A DNA stretch of 64,000 nucleotides. It comes from Pseudomonas sp. RIT-PI-q. Lineage in GTDB: Bacteria; Pseudomonadota; Gammaproteobacteria; Pseudomonadales; Pseudomonadaceae. Location of the stretch: assembly GCF_001297125.1 (NCBI RefSeq), contig NZ_LHPC01000025.1, positions 124,001 to 188,000 on the forward strand, given 5' to 3'. The notes under the pieces were generated by a model. It was given only the letters and a program-made list of their open reading frames with translations. It was not told the origin of the DNA and did not search any database. This document shows positions 11,554 to 20,613 of this stretch, piece by piece (the first letter of the stretch is position 1; the number at the start of each line of letters is the position of its first letter). Position numbers and translations under genes: made by a program.

Positions 11554-12180
11554 ATGCACGCCATCAAACTCTACAACTTCCCACGTTCCGGCCACGCTCA
11601 CCGTGTGGAGTTGATGCTGTCCCTGCTGCAACTGCCGACCGAGCTGGTTTTTGTCGATCTGGCCAAGGGCGCGCACAAACAGCCTGACTACCTGGCGCTC
11701 AACCCGTTTGGTCAGGTGCCGGCCATCGATGATCAGGGCGTGGTGCTGGCCGATTCCAACGCGATTCTGGTCTATCTGGCGCAGAAATATGGCAATGGTC
11801 GCTGGCTGCCAGCCGATCCGGTCGGTGCGGCGAAAGTTCAGCGCTGGTTGTCGATCGCCGCCGGGCCGATTGCCTTTGGCCCTGCCAGAGCAAGACTGAT
11901 TACCGTATTTGGCGCGTCGTACAACGCTGAAGAAGTGATCGCTTATTCCCACGGCTTGCTCAAGGTGATTGATCAGGAACTGGCGAAGTCGGCTTACCTG
12001 GCTGGCAGCGAACCGACCATTGCCGACGTCGCGGCGTACAGCTACATCGCCCATGCACCCGAGGGCAACGTGTCTCTGGACGACTACGCGAACATTCGTG
12101 CCTGGCTGGCGCGCATCGAAGCCCTGCCTGGTTTTGTCGGCATGCCGCGCACTGTCGCCGGCCTGCAAAAAACTGCCTGA
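11554..12180 (+). CDS. Glutathione S-transferase
   Basis: 208-residue cytosolic GST. The N-terminal thioredoxin-like domain ([17 protein letters not shown], then [11 protein letters not shown] and [15 protein letters not shown], the glutathione-binding loop) is followed by an all-helical domain with the N-capping motif [11 protein letters not shown]. The start is ATG 11554, with GGAG about 9 bases before; an upstream ATG at 11509 would add residues without family support. It is followed 63 bases later by a flavin/iron-sulphur reductase gene, suggesting a detoxification unit under the upstream LysR regulator (inference). Confidence 0.92.
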   Translation: MHAIKLYNFPRSGHAHRVELMLSLLQLPTELVFVDLAKGAHKQPDYLALNPFGQVPAIDDQGVVLADSNAILVYLAQKYGNGRWLPADPVGAAKVQRWLSIAAGPIAFGPARARLITVFGASYNAEEVIAYSHGLLKVIDQELAKSAYLAGSEPTIADVAAYSYIAHAPEGNVSLDDYANIRAWLARIEALPGFVGMPRTVAGLQKTA

Positions 12181-12243
12181 TGCTTACGGTCCGACACTGT
12201 CGGGCCGTTCACACTGCGCCGATGGTGCAGGGGAGAAGCCGTT

Positions 12244-14274
12244 ATGGACCGTTCGCCTTGGCATGCTGGCGAGATACAGTTGCAGACTCACGTGGGTGTG
12301 GCTGAGCGAATGGAAGCGTTGGGGCGGCGGGTGGTTCGCAGCGAAATGCCGGACCAACACCGCACGTTCTATCAGCAATTGCCATTCATGCTGTACGGCG
12401 CGGTCGATGTCGACGGTAATCCCTGGGCCAGTATTCTTGAAGGGCCACCGGGTTTTGCTCACTCGCCCGAGCCGGGTCTATTGCAATTCCACAGCTTGCC
12501 GGGCGCCGACGATCCCGCGCAATTGACCGATGGCGCGGCAATCGGCCTGCTGGGAATCGAACTGCACACGCGACGGCGCAATCGCCTCAATGGGCGGGTC
12601 GGCTCAATGTCGGCGAACGGCTTCGGGGTGACGGTTGAACAGTCATACGGCAATTGCCCGCAGTACATTCAATTGCGGCAGTTTCGCTCGGTGCCGCTGG
12701 CGGATCCGTCGACCCGGATCGCGCAACACCTCAACGAGCTGGATGACGCGGCAAAAACCATGATCACGGGGGCCGATACCTTTTTCGTCGCCAGTTACGT
12801 GGACGTTGAAGGCCAACGTTCGGTGGACGTTTCTCACCGTGGCGGCCAGGCCGGTTTCGTACAAGTGGAAGGCAATCGCCTGACCATTCCGGATTTCGCC
12901 GGCAACCTGTTTTTCAACACCTTGGGCAATCTGCTGGTTAATCCACGGGCCGGTTTGCTGTTTATCGATTTTAATTCGGGCGAGCTGCTGCACCTCAGCG
13001 GTCGTACCGAAGTCATCCTTGAAGGCCCGCAGATCGAGGCGTTTCAAGGCGCCGAGCGTCTGTGGACGTTCCACGTGGAACACATGGTGCGTCGGCCCGC
13101 GGCCCTGGCTTTGCGTTGGCGCTTCGACGGCGTGTCCCCCACCAGTTTACTGACCGGCACTTGGGCTCAGGCCAATGCCCGCCTGCAGGCCCAGGCGTTG
13201 GGCGATAGTTGGCGGCCGCTGCGGGTGGTGCGAATCGAAGCGCAAAGCCACAACATCCGCTCGATCTACCTGGAGCCTGCTGACGGTGCCGGGATGCCGG
13301 TGTTCCAGGCCGGGCAGCATTTGCCTTTACGGTTCAACATCGATGGCGATGTACATATCCGCACGTACAGCCTGTCGAGTGCACCGTCCGATGATTTTTT
13401 CCGGATCAGTGTGAAGCGTGACGGGCGGGTGTCTTCGCACCTGCATGAACAGGTTCGGGTTGGCGATCTATTGGAGGCTCGCGCGCCTCAAGGACATTTC
13501 ACTGTGGCGCCGCATGAACGGCGGCCGCTGGTGTTGCTGGCGGCCGGGGTGGGTATTACGCCGCTGCTGTCGATGCTGCGGGAGGTGGTTTATCAAGGCC
13601 TGCGTACTCGCCATATACGGCCGACCTGGTTTTTCCAGAGTTCGCGGACGTTGGCCGATCAGGTGTTTCGTCCTGAGCTGGATCGCTTGCTCGAAGGTGC
13701 CGGTGATTCGGTCAAGGTGCTGCGCCTGCTCAGTCAGCCGGAAGCCGAGGCGCGCGAGGGTGAAGATTTCGACCTGACCGGACGGATCGACACGGAATTG
13801 CTCCAGAGCATTCTTGAAGTGGAGGACTACGATCAGCTGGATTTTGTCCTCTGCGGCCCGGGGAGTTTTACCCAAGGTCTGTACGACGGCCTGCGGGACC
13901 TGGATACCCGCGAGGCCAGAATTCACGCCGCGGCCTTTGGCCCGTCAACGTGGCGTCGGCGGGCGGACCCCGACGCCATTGTCATCGAACAACCGCCGGC
14001 CGCTACGACGTCTGTGCCGGTGGTGTGCCAGCGCTCGGCCAAAGAGGCCCGTTGGCGACCCGATGGTGGCAGTTTGCTGGAGTTGGCGGAGAGCCGTGGT
14101 CTGCACCCGGAGTTCAGTTGCCGCGGCGGTTCCTGCGGAACCTGTAAAACCCGCTTGATCAGCGGCCAGGTGAATTATCCACAGCCCCCCGCGGAAGTGC
14201 CGGATGAGGGGCAAGTCCTGATATGTTGTGCGATTCCGGCACAAGGGTCGCAGCCCTTGGTGCTCGACCTGTAG
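12244..14274 (+). CDS. Three-domain oxidoreductase: PPOX-like / ferredoxin reductase / 2Fe-2S ferredoxin
   Basis: 676 residues joining three modules. An N-terminal pyridoxamine-phosphate-oxidase-like split barrel (about 40-240) is followed by a ferredoxin reductase module (about 315-550) with the flavin motif IRTYSLSS and the NAD(P) loop LLAAGVGITPLLSMLREV. A plant-type ferredoxin domain ends the protein, with cluster cysteines 626, 631 and 634 (CRGGSCGTC) and the fourth at 661 or 662. It could pass electrons from NAD(P)H through FAD to the cluster and on to a flavin or heme bound by the first domain; the substrate is unknown. The stop codon TAG is the TAG inside the REP element that follows. 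Confidence 0.85.
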   Translation: MDRSPWHAGEIQLQTHVGVAERMEALGRRVVRSEMPDQHRTFYQQLPFMLYGAVDVDGNPWASILEGPPGFAHSPEPGLLQFHSLPGADDPAQLTDGAAIGLLGIELHTRRRNRLNGRVGSMSANGFGVTVEQSYGNCPQYIQLRQFRSVPLADPSTRIAQHLNELDDAAKTMITGADTFFVASYVDVEGQRSVDVSHRGGQAGFVQVEGNRLTIPDFAGNLFFNTLGNLLVNPRAGLLFIDFNSGELLHLSGRTEVILEGPQIEAFQGAERLWTFHVEHMVRRPAALALRWRFDGVSPTSLLTGTWAQANARLQAQALGDSWRPLRVVRIEAQSHNIRSIYLEPADGAGMPVFQAGQHLPLRFNIDGDVHIRTYSLSSAPSDDFFRISVKRDGRVSSHLHEQVRVGDLLEARAPQGHFTVAPHERRPLVLLAAGVGITPLLSMLREVVYQGLRTRHIRPTWFFQSSRTLADQVFRPELDRLLEGAGDSVKVLRLLSQPEAEAREGEDFDLTGRIDTELLQSILEVEDYDQLDFVLCGPGSFTQGLYDGLRDLDTREARIHAAAFGPSTWRRRADPDAIVIEQPPAATTSVPVVCQRSAKEARWRPDGGSLLELAESRGLHPEFSCRGGSCGTCKTRLISGQVNYPQPPAEVPDEGQVLICCAIPAQGSQPLVLDL

Positions 14275-14358
14275 GAGCGAGGCTCGCCCGCGAACCAGGC
14301 ACCGCGGTTTCCAAGGTAGACCGCGTTATCGTTCTTCGCGGGCAAGCCTCGCTCCTAC
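14271..14358. repeat. REP pair (inverted), 12244-14274 gene / DUF3142 spacer
   Basis: GTAGGAGCGAGGCTCGCCCG at 14271 and the inverted copy 14334-14358 ending CGCTCCTAC. The TAG of the left arm (14272-14274) is used as the stop codon of the upstream gene. Confidence 0.85.
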
Positions 14359-14387
14359 AAGGGATTTGGTTCGGCTTAAGGGGCTTT

Positions 14388-15571
14388 ATGCGTTTTTTGG
14401 TTTGTCTGGCGGCAGTGGTGCTGCTTATTGGTTGCGAACGACAGGACGCGGCGCCGCTTGATCAGCAACTCTACATCTGGCAACGGCAATGGACGCCGGC
14501 CCATGAAGCCGCGCTCAAGGACAGTCGTGCGGACTTTTCGACCCTGAGGATACTGGCCTTGCAGGCGTTTCCGCAGGCGGGATGGAGCCGTGCGCGAATT
14601 GACCCTGCGCTGCTCAAGCAGGATGGCCGGCCGCTGATTGCGGTGATTCGTCTTGATGGTCAGCTCCAGTCGCTCGATCAGGACGAAGTCACCGTGCAGA
14701 TCCAACAGGTGCTCAGCAATTGGCAGGGGCAGGGACTGGTTCTTTCCGGTGTGGAAATCGACCACGATGCGGGCAACGCTCGGCTACCGGCCTATCGGAC
14801 ATTTCTCACGCATCTGCGCACGGTTCTGCCAGCCTCAATGCCATTGAGCATCACCGCGTTACCTTCCTGGCTCGACAGCCCCGAGCTGTCAGCACTTTTG
14901 TCCACAGTCGACAGCAGCGTGTTGCAAGTGCACGCGGTAAGCGATCCGCGTCGTGGCTTGTTTGACCCGGATCAGGCCAAAAGATGGGCCAAGGCCTGGA
15001 GCCGTATTACTTCGAAACCTTTTTATCTGGCGCTACCAGCCTATGGCGTGGCGCTGTTGCCGGGGGACAGTGGCGCGCCGATCGTGGAAAGCGAAGTGCC
15101 TATCGAACGTGCCGGCCAGCGTCGCGAGTTGCTGGCCGATCCGCAGCAATTGAGCCACCTCGGCATCGAGCTGCGCAACGATCCACCGGCGCATCTGGCC
15201 GGCCTGATCTGGTTTCGCTTACCGCTGGCCAACGATCGCAGGGCCTGGAGCCTGACGACCTTGCGCGCCGTGGCTCGCGGCGATGCCCTCGACAGTAGCC
15301 TGGCGCTGAACGTCTCGGTGCAGGATGGCCTCGCTGACATCAGCCTGAGCAATCAAGGCAATCTCGACAGCGCCTGGCCCGAGCGTCTGACGTTGGCGGT
15401 GCAAGGCTGTGATGGCGCCGATGCGTTGGCCGGTTATGCGTTGCAACAGCGCCCGGATCTGCTTACCTTCACCCGCCTGCGCGACGGCCGCCTTCCGGCC
15501 GGCGGGCGCGCGCCATCGGTTGGGCACGCTGCGTACATATTGATCAAGGAGCTTCAAATGTTCACCCGTAA
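14388..15571 (+). pseudogene. DUF3142 lipoprotein, frame apparently shifted near its 3' end
   Basis: Starts MRFLVCLAAVVLLIGC, a lipoprotein signal with lipobox LIGC, and continues as a DUF3142-type envelope protein (DQQLYIWQRQWTP and a beta/alpha-barrel-like body, to residue about 372). As read, the frame does not stop but runs into the next gene, giving one open frame 14388-17690. At 15501-15514 there is a GC-rich run with CGCGCG. Leaving out one CG, or adding one base, moves translation to a frame that ends GWARCVHIDQ and stops at TAA 15569-15571, overlapping the next start by 14 bases, the arrangement expected for two genes. The normal length would be about 393 residues. This is either a real 2-bp slippage mutation or a sequencing error; the domain call is from memory of the family. 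Confidence 0.65.
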
Positions 15572-17690
15572 CTGGCCCCGCCATTTGCTCTGCCTGAGCC
15601 TCAGCTTGCCGCTGGGGTCGGCGCTGGCCTGCGGGCCGGATTTCCCCACGCGCTTGCTGGACAACCGTGGACAATCGCTGGCGGAACTGCCGGAAGGTAA
15701 CTTCAACTTCGAGATCAACCGCCTCGGGCACGCGATCGCCGGGCTGAAGAACGTCACAGACGCGACGAATAGTCCAAACCAGGGCTACGGCGATGAACCC
15801 AATTATGCCGATCAACGGGACCAGGCCGAACAGGCCGGTTTGACAGCTGAGCAGCAAGCGTTGGTGAAGCAGCTTCGCAGCCTGACCGATGCCCGTCAGG
15901 TCGAAGTGCAGGGTGCGAGCCTGCCCGCTGAACTCAAATTTTATCTGGCCGGCGCCGTGGCATTCGCTGCCGGTGATCATGGGTTGGCGGCCGAGTATTT
16001 CCAGAAGGTGCTGGCGTTGCCGGCCGATCAACGCGCATTACGTAGCACTTGGGCGGCTTACTCGTTGGGTCGAGCGTTGTTTGCCATGAGTGCAGAAGCG
16101 GATGCGGGCCCCGACCTTCTGGTTCAATCTCAAAAAGCTTTCGAGCAGACCCGTCAGCTGAGCATCGAAGGCTTCAGCGATCCATTGGAACTGGGTGTCG
16201 CCAGCCTCGGTGAAGAAGCGCGCGTGGTCCGCACGGCCGGGGACTGGAACAGCGCCATCGAACTCTACGTCACGCAAAACCTGCACGGCTCGGCGGTGGG
16301 CTACACCTCGCTCAAACTGTTGATGGCTGATCTGGTGGCGATGCCCGACGATCAGCTGGCTGCGCTGCTCAAGGGCAAACCAGTGCAGCAACTGGTAACC
16401 GCTTCTTTGATCAGCCGACTGGGATTGTCATTCGGTGATCAACCGCCGAACGAGCTGAAACTGATCAAACTGTTGCAAAGCAGCACGCGCGGTAGCCTCG
16501 ACAACGCGGATCGTCTGGCGGCGATGAACTATCAACAGGGCGACTACGCGAGCGCCAAGGCCTTCCTCGAACACGCCGGTGATGGAGGGCTGGCGTGGTG
16601 GCTGCGGGCCAAACTGGCCGTGCGCGATGGCGATAAAAACGCCGCTGCCGCCGCCTATGCCAAAGCGGCCCAGGCCTTCCCGCAGAATGAATCCTGGGGC
16701 GAACGACGAACCCCGGACTTCGATTACGAAACCCTTCAGCCCAAGTGCCGGATTGAAGGCGAAAGTGCAATCCTCGCACTGCAACGCGGGGATTACCTGC
16801 AAGCGTTTGATCAGCTGTATCGCAGCAAAGGCATCTACTGGTTCGATGCGGCGACCGTCGCCGAACGGGTGCTGACCCTCGATGAACTCAAAGCTTACGT
16901 CGACACTCAGGTGCCGGCACCGCCGCCGCTAACCCAGCAGGATCGCGATAACTACGTGCCGTTGCCGGTGGCGGCGAGCCTGCGCAATCTGCTCGGCCGG
17001 CGCTTGCTGCGTGAAGAGCGATACGACGAAGCGCCAGCCTATTTCGATAACGCCGACTTGCAGGCCAGGGCCAGGTGGTACGGGCAAATGCGTCAGGAAG
17101 CCGAGTCCAAATGGTGGCCGACCACCCGCGCGTCCGCTTACTACCAAGCCGCCCTCACGGCCCGCTATGACGGGATGCAATTGTTGGGTTACGAGATGTC
17201 CCCGGATTACGCCACCCTCGGTGGCAATTACAGCCTGGAGGCACCGGAGCTCAAGGTCGGACCGCTGATGTCCGAGGGGGAAGTGCAGCGCCAGCAAGCC
17301 ACGGTGGCGAAACCGGATGAGCGTTTCCATTACCGTTTTGTCGCCACGGCCCTGGCGAGCAAGGCCGCTGATCATCTGCCCCACAGCAGTCAGGCGTTTG
17401 CTGCGGTACTGTGCAAGGCTTCGTCGTGGGGGAGCAGCTTGCAGGAGCAAAGCGCGCTTTACCGTCGGTACGTCGAGGAAGGTCCGTATGTGGTGTGGGC
17501 TGGCGATTTTGGTCATCAATGCCAGGAGCCGGACTTCCGGAATGCCGACAAGCGCTACGTCACCCAGGTCACCGACGCCGCGCGCTCAACGCTACGGCCC
17601 TACAAAAAACCATTGCAGATCGGCGGTGTGGTAGCGGTGACGGCAGCGGCGCTGTTGCTGATCAATCGTCGTCGGCGCAAGACGCAGTAA
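15558..17690 (+). CDS. Large envelope protein of unknown function, helical-repeat type
   Basis: 710 residues starting MFTRNWPRHLLCL, with its own ribosome binding site AAGGAG seven bases before the ATG at 15558. The signal sequence ends SALAC, where cleavage by signal peptidase I after Ala is more likely than lipidation. The body is rich in helical pairs such as LPAELKFYLAGAVAFAAGDH and AAAYAKAAQAFPQ, which look like TPR or Sel1-like repeats. One C-terminal membrane helix (GGVVAVTAAALLLI) ends in a basic tail RRRRKTQ. No catalytic motif was recognised. It is probably a partner of the preceding DUF3142 lipoprotein. It ends three bases from the convergent lysE-type gene. Confidence 0.75.
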   Translation: MFTRNWPRHLLCLSLSLPLGSALACGPDFPTRLLDNRGQSLAELPEGNFNFEINRLGHAIAGLKNVTDATNSPNQGYGDEPNYADQRDQAEQAGLTAEQQALVKQLRSLTDARQVEVQGASLPAELKFYLAGAVAFAAGDHGLAAEYFQKVLALPADQRALRSTWAAYSLGRALFAMSAEADAGPDLLVQSQKAFEQTRQLSIEGFSDPLELGVASLGEEARVVRTAGDWNSAIELYVTQNLHGSAVGYTSLKLLMADLVAMPDDQLAALLKGKPVQQLVTASLISRLGLSFGDQPPNELKLIKLLQSSTRGSLDNADRLAAMNYQQGDYASAKAFLEHAGDGGLAWWLRAKLAVRDGDKNAAAAAYAKAAQAFPQNESWGERRTPDFDYETLQPKCRIEGESAILALQRGDYLQAFDQLYRSKGIYWFDAATVAERVLTLDELKAYVDTQVPAPPPLTQQDRDNYVPLPVAASLRNLLGRRLLREERYDEAPAYFDNADLQARARWYGQMRQEAESKWWPTTRASAYYQAALTARYDGMQLLGYEMSPDYATLGGNYSLEAPELKVGPLMSEGEVQRQQATVAKPDERFHYRFVATALASKAADHLPHSSQAFAAVLCKASSWGSSLQEQSALYRRYVEEGPYVVWAGDFGHQCQEPDFRNADKRYVTQVTDAARSTLRPYKKPLQIGGVVAVTAAALLLINRRRRKTQ

Positions 17691-17693
17691 GGC

Positions 17694-18335
17694 TCAAGTC
17701 TGTTGCACGAAGGTCAGCCGCACCGCGAAGCCGATCAACAGACTGCCGAACAGCCATTGCTGCAGGCGCTGGGCCGAAGGACTGCGTTGCAGCCAACGGC
17801 CTAGCGCGGCGCCGGCCAGTGCGTAAGCACTGTCGAACAACAAACCGACGCCGACCAGCACCACGCCCAGGGTCGCGAATTGCGCAAGCACCGGCCCGGC
17901 GTGAGGATCGATGAACTGCGGCAACAGCACTGAACAGAACAGCAGCGCCTTGGGGTTGAGCAGGTTAGTCAGCAAACCGCGCTGGATCGCTTCGCGCCAC
18001 CGCGCTTTCCCGGTGGTTTGATTGGCGCCGTTCAGGTTCGGCAGCAGGGTCGTGCGCAGGCACTGGATGCCGATCCACAGCAGGTACGCGGCCCCGGCCA
18101 GGCGCACCACGTCGAAAGTCCAGGGAGCTGCCTTGAACAGTGCCGCCAACCCCAACGCCGCGAGCGCCACATGGCAACCACGGGCAATGCCCAAGCCCAA
18201 TGCCGTCGCCAGTGCCGCGCCTTTGCCCTGACGGGCTCCGGTCTGCAACAGCAGGATCATGTCCGGTCCAGGTAACAGGTAAACCACCGCGAGCGCCATG
18301 AAAAACAGCCAGAGTCCTGCCACGTTGCACCCCAT
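17694..18335 (-). CDS. LysE/RhtB-family amino-acid exporter
   Basis: 213-residue inner-membrane protein with about six hydrophobic helices and the family signature YLLPGPDMILLLQTGARQG near the N-terminus, followed by ALGLGIARGCHV. LysE/RhtB proteins export amino acids such as leucine, threonine or lysine. It is divergent from an Lrp/AsnC regulator 133 bases away, the classic arrangement in which Lrp-type proteins switch on an exporter when its substrate is abundant. The substrate cannot be told from sequence. Confidence 0.92.
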   Translation of the reverse strand: MGCNVAGLWLFFMALAVVYLLPGPDMILLLQTGARQGKGAALATALGLGIARGCHVALAALGLAALFKAAPWTFDVVRLAGAAYLLWIGIQCLRTTLLPNLNGANQTTGKARWREAIQRGLLTNLLNPKALLFCSVLLPQFIDPHAGPVLAQFATLGVVLVGVGLLFDSAYALAGAALGRWLQRSPSAQRLQQWLFGSLLIGFAVRLTFVQQT

Positions 18336-18417
18336 TCGTTGTCGATTCGGTACGGCCAGTCTAGGGCGATAGGGCAGGGCAGGTGGTTGCGTAGTTTGCT
18401 TCTAAAACGTTGTGGGT

Positions 18418-18432
18418 TGGCATAATCTGCCA
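18418..18432. promoter_or_regulatory. Palindrome TGGCA-N5-TGCCA upstream of Lrp-type gene
   Basis: Inverted repeat in the divergent spacer, ending 36 bases before the Lrp-family start. It is a candidate operator for that regulator. The palindrome is seen. Binding is inferred. The spacing does not fit a sigma-54 promoter. Confidence 0.35.
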
Positions 18433-18468
18433 CTCAATAACGTGTAAGCCATCAGGATCTGCCAAACC

Positions 18469-18942
18469 ATGAAACTGGACGCCTACGACCGCAAGATACT
18501 CGCCGCCCTGCAGCGCGACGGTCGCCTGAGCAATGTGCAACTGGCTGATGAGATTGGACTGTCCGCTTCTCCGTGTTTGCGTCGGGTACGGATGCTTGAA
18601 GAAGCCGGAGTGATTCGCGGCTACCAGGCCAATCTGGATCGCGACGAAGTGGGGCTTGGGCTGACGGTGTTTGTCGGGGTCAAAGTGGAACGCCATAACG
18701 ACGAGCAGGCGGAATCCTTTCGCCTGGCCGTGACGGCGTTGCCCGAGGTGATTTCGGCATTCCTGGTGTCAGGGGATTCGGATTTTTTGCTGCAAGTGGT
18801 GGTGCCGGATTTGCGTGCGTATGAGCGATTTCTCACAGGGCGATTGTTGAAACTGCCAGGAGTGAGTGACATACGCAGCAACTTTGCGATTCACACGGTG
18901 AAGACGCCGGGGGCGTTGCCTTTAGAGCATTTGCCGGACTGA
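18469..18942 (+). CDS. Lrp/AsnC-family transcriptional regulator
   Basis: 157 residues. The N-terminal AsnC helix-turn-helix (LSNVQLADEIGLSASPCLRRV, residues about 17-37) is followed by an RAM ligand-binding domain with the glycine-rich turn GDSDFLLQVVVPDL. These proteins form octamers and sense amino acids. Being divergent from the LysE-type exporter, it probably controls it. The length and starting MKLDAYDRKIL are normal for the family. Confidence 0.93.
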   Translation: MKLDAYDRKILAALQRDGRLSNVQLADEIGLSASPCLRRVRMLEEAGVIRGYQANLDRDEVGLGLTVFVGVKVERHNDEQAESFRLAVTALPEVISAFLVSGDSDFLLQVVVPDLRAYERFLTGRLLKLPGVSDIRSNFAIHTVKTPGALPLEHLPD

Positions 18943-18948
18943 CGAGCG

Positions 18949-19025
18949 AAAAGATCGCAGCCTTCGGCAGCTCCTACAAGGGTAATGTGAACACCTGTAG
19001 GAGCTGCCGAAGGCTGCGATCTTTT
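18949..19025. repeat. REP pair with GATCGCAGCC extension
   Basis: Inverted arms 18949-18979 and 18996-19025 of the form AAAAGATCGCAGCCTTCGGC...AGCTCCTACA. It lies between the convergent lrp-type and lpdA genes, so it could act as a bidirectional hairpin at their 3' ends. Confidence 0.85.
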
Positions 19026-19045
19026 GATCTTTTCCGGACACGGAG

Positions 19046-20446
19046 CTACATCTGCGTCGCCATCCCCTCCACATTCATCGCCGCCTGGCGCAGGGCCTCG
19101 GAGCGGGTCGGGTGCGGGTGGCAGGTGAGGGCAATGTCCTCAGCGGAAGCGCTGAACTCCATGGCCACGCAATACTCGCCGATCATCTCACTGACACTCG
19201 GGCCCACCAGGTGCACGCCAAGAATTTCGTCGGTGCGTTCATCGGCCAGCACTTTGGCAAAGCCTTCAGTCTCGTGATTGATCTTCGCCCGGCTGTTGGC
19301 GGTGAAGGGAAATTTCCCGACCTTGTAGGCACGACCTTCCGCCTTCAACTGCTCTTCGGTCCTGCCGACGCTGGCCAGCTCGGGTCTGGTGTAGATGACA
19401 TTGGGGATCAGGTCGTAATTGACCTCGCCAGCCTTGCCGACAATCTGTTCGACGCAGGCCATGGCTTCGTCTTCGGCCTTGTGCGCGAGCATCGGTCCCG
19501 AGGTCACGTCACCGATCACCCAGACCCCGGCAGCTTCGGTGCGATGACCCTTGTTGGCGAGCATGCCGCGTTTGTCCGTGGTGAGGCCGACGTTTTCCTG
19601 GCCAAGGCCTTCGGTGTAAGGCCGGCGTCCGATAGCGACCAACACGTAATCGGCTTCAATCAGCTCGGCGCTGCCACCGGCGGCGGGCTCAACATTGAGC
19701 TGAACGCCCGACGCAGACGTGGTGGCGCTGGTGACTTTTGAACTCAATTTGAAACTGATGCCTTGTTTGGCGAGAGCGCGTTGCAGGGTTTTGCCCGCCT
19801 CCGCATCCACGCCCGGGCAGATCCGGTCGAGGAATTCGACCACCGTGACCTGAGCGCCCAGTCGCCGCCACACCGAACCCAGCTCCAGGCCGATCACCCC
19901 GGCGCCGATGACCACCAGGTGCTTCGGCACTTCAGTCAGCGACAGTGCACCCGTGGAATCGAGGATACGTTTGTTATCGATATCCACGCCCGGCAGGGGA
20001 GTGGGTTCGGAGCCGGTGGCGATGATGATGTCCTTGGCGCTCAGTTCAGTTTTGCCGCCCTGGCTGTCGGTCACCGTGACTTTGCCGGGCCCGTCGATGT
20101 GGCCCCAGCCCTTGATCCAGTCGACTTTGTTTTTCCGAAACAGAAACTCGATGCCCTTGGTCAGCCCGGTAACGCTTTCATCCTTCTGCTTCATCATCTG
20201 GGCAAGGTTGAGGGTGGGTTTGACTTCAATCCCCAGGTTGACGAATTCCGCACCCATGGCCGCGTCGTAGAGTTCGGAGGCGTGCAACAGCGCTTTTGAC
20301 GGCATGCACCCGACGTTCAAGCAGGTGCCGCCAAGGGTGGCGCGACCTTCGACACAAGCTGCTTTCAGGCCCAACTGGCCAGCGCGGATCGCTGCGTTAT
20401 AGCCGCCAGGGCCTCCGCCCAGAATCACGACGTCATAGGTGCTCAT
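19046..20446 (-). CDS. lpdA: Dihydrolipoamide dehydrogenase (third paralogue type)
   Basis: Flavoprotein disulfide reductase of 466 residues that reoxidises dihydrolipoamide of 2-oxoacid dehydrogenase or glycine-cleavage complexes. The FAD loop VVILGGGPGGYNAA is at residues 6-19, the redox-active pair is Cys42/Cys47 in GGTCLNVGCMPSK, a second NAD-binding GAGVIGLELGSVW follows, and the C-terminal base is in CHPHPTRSE. The start is ATG 20446, preceded by AGGAG; longer starts add unrelated sequence. It stands alone, away from any dehydrogenase operon, next to cfaB and cls as lpd3 does in P. putida, so its partner complex is uncertain. Confidence 0.93.
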   Translation of the reverse strand: MSTYDVVILGGGPGGYNAAIRAGQLGLKAACVEGRATLGGTCLNVGCMPSKALLHASELYDAAMGAEFVNLGIEVKPTLNLAQMMKQKDESVTGLTKGIEFLFRKNKVDWIKGWGHIDGPGKVTVTDSQGGKTELSAKDIIIATGSEPTPLPGVDIDNKRILDSTGALSLTEVPKHLVVIGAGVIGLELGSVWRRLGAQVTVVEFLDRICPGVDAEAGKTLQRALAKQGISFKLSSKVTSATTSASGVQLNVEPAAGGSAELIEADYVLVAIGRRPYTEGLGQENVGLTTDKRGMLANKGHRTEAAGVWVIGDVTSGPMLAHKAEDEAMACVEQIVGKAGEVNYDLIPNVIYTRPELASVGRTEEQLKAEGRAYKVGKFPFTANSRAKINHETEGFAKVLADERTDEILGVHLVGPSVSEMIGEYCVAMEFSASAEDIALTCHPHPTRSEALRQAAMNVEGMATQM

Positions 20447-20504
20447 GCTTGTACTCCTGGAGTGAACGGGGGATCGGGATGGGTAAAAGTAGCCCGTGAT
20501 TAAA

Positions 20505-20518
20505 ATTACGAACGTAAT
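20505..20518. promoter_or_regulatory. Inverted repeat ATTACG-AA-CGTAAT
   Basis: 6-2-6 inverted repeat in the 218-base divergent spacer between lpdA and the SPFH/ATPase operon, 58 bases from the lpdA start. It is a candidate operator for one of the two directions. The regulator is unknown. Confidence 0.35.
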
Positions 20519-20613
20519 ATGTGCGTTCCCGAGCATTTCGGTCAAGGCTTCAGGCAAGCGACAGGTTGAGCGTCTTTAGATAGAGCATTTAAGAACGGAA
20601 ATTTCACGGCTTT

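Noticed and set aside
12181..12243. Terminator between GST and the oxidoreductase gene
   Set aside because: An imperfect GC-rich hairpin is present but no T-run; more likely part of a shared transcript.
18418..18432. Possible sigma-54 promoter (TGGCA...TGC)
   Set aside because: The GG and GC elements are 8 bases apart instead of the required 10.
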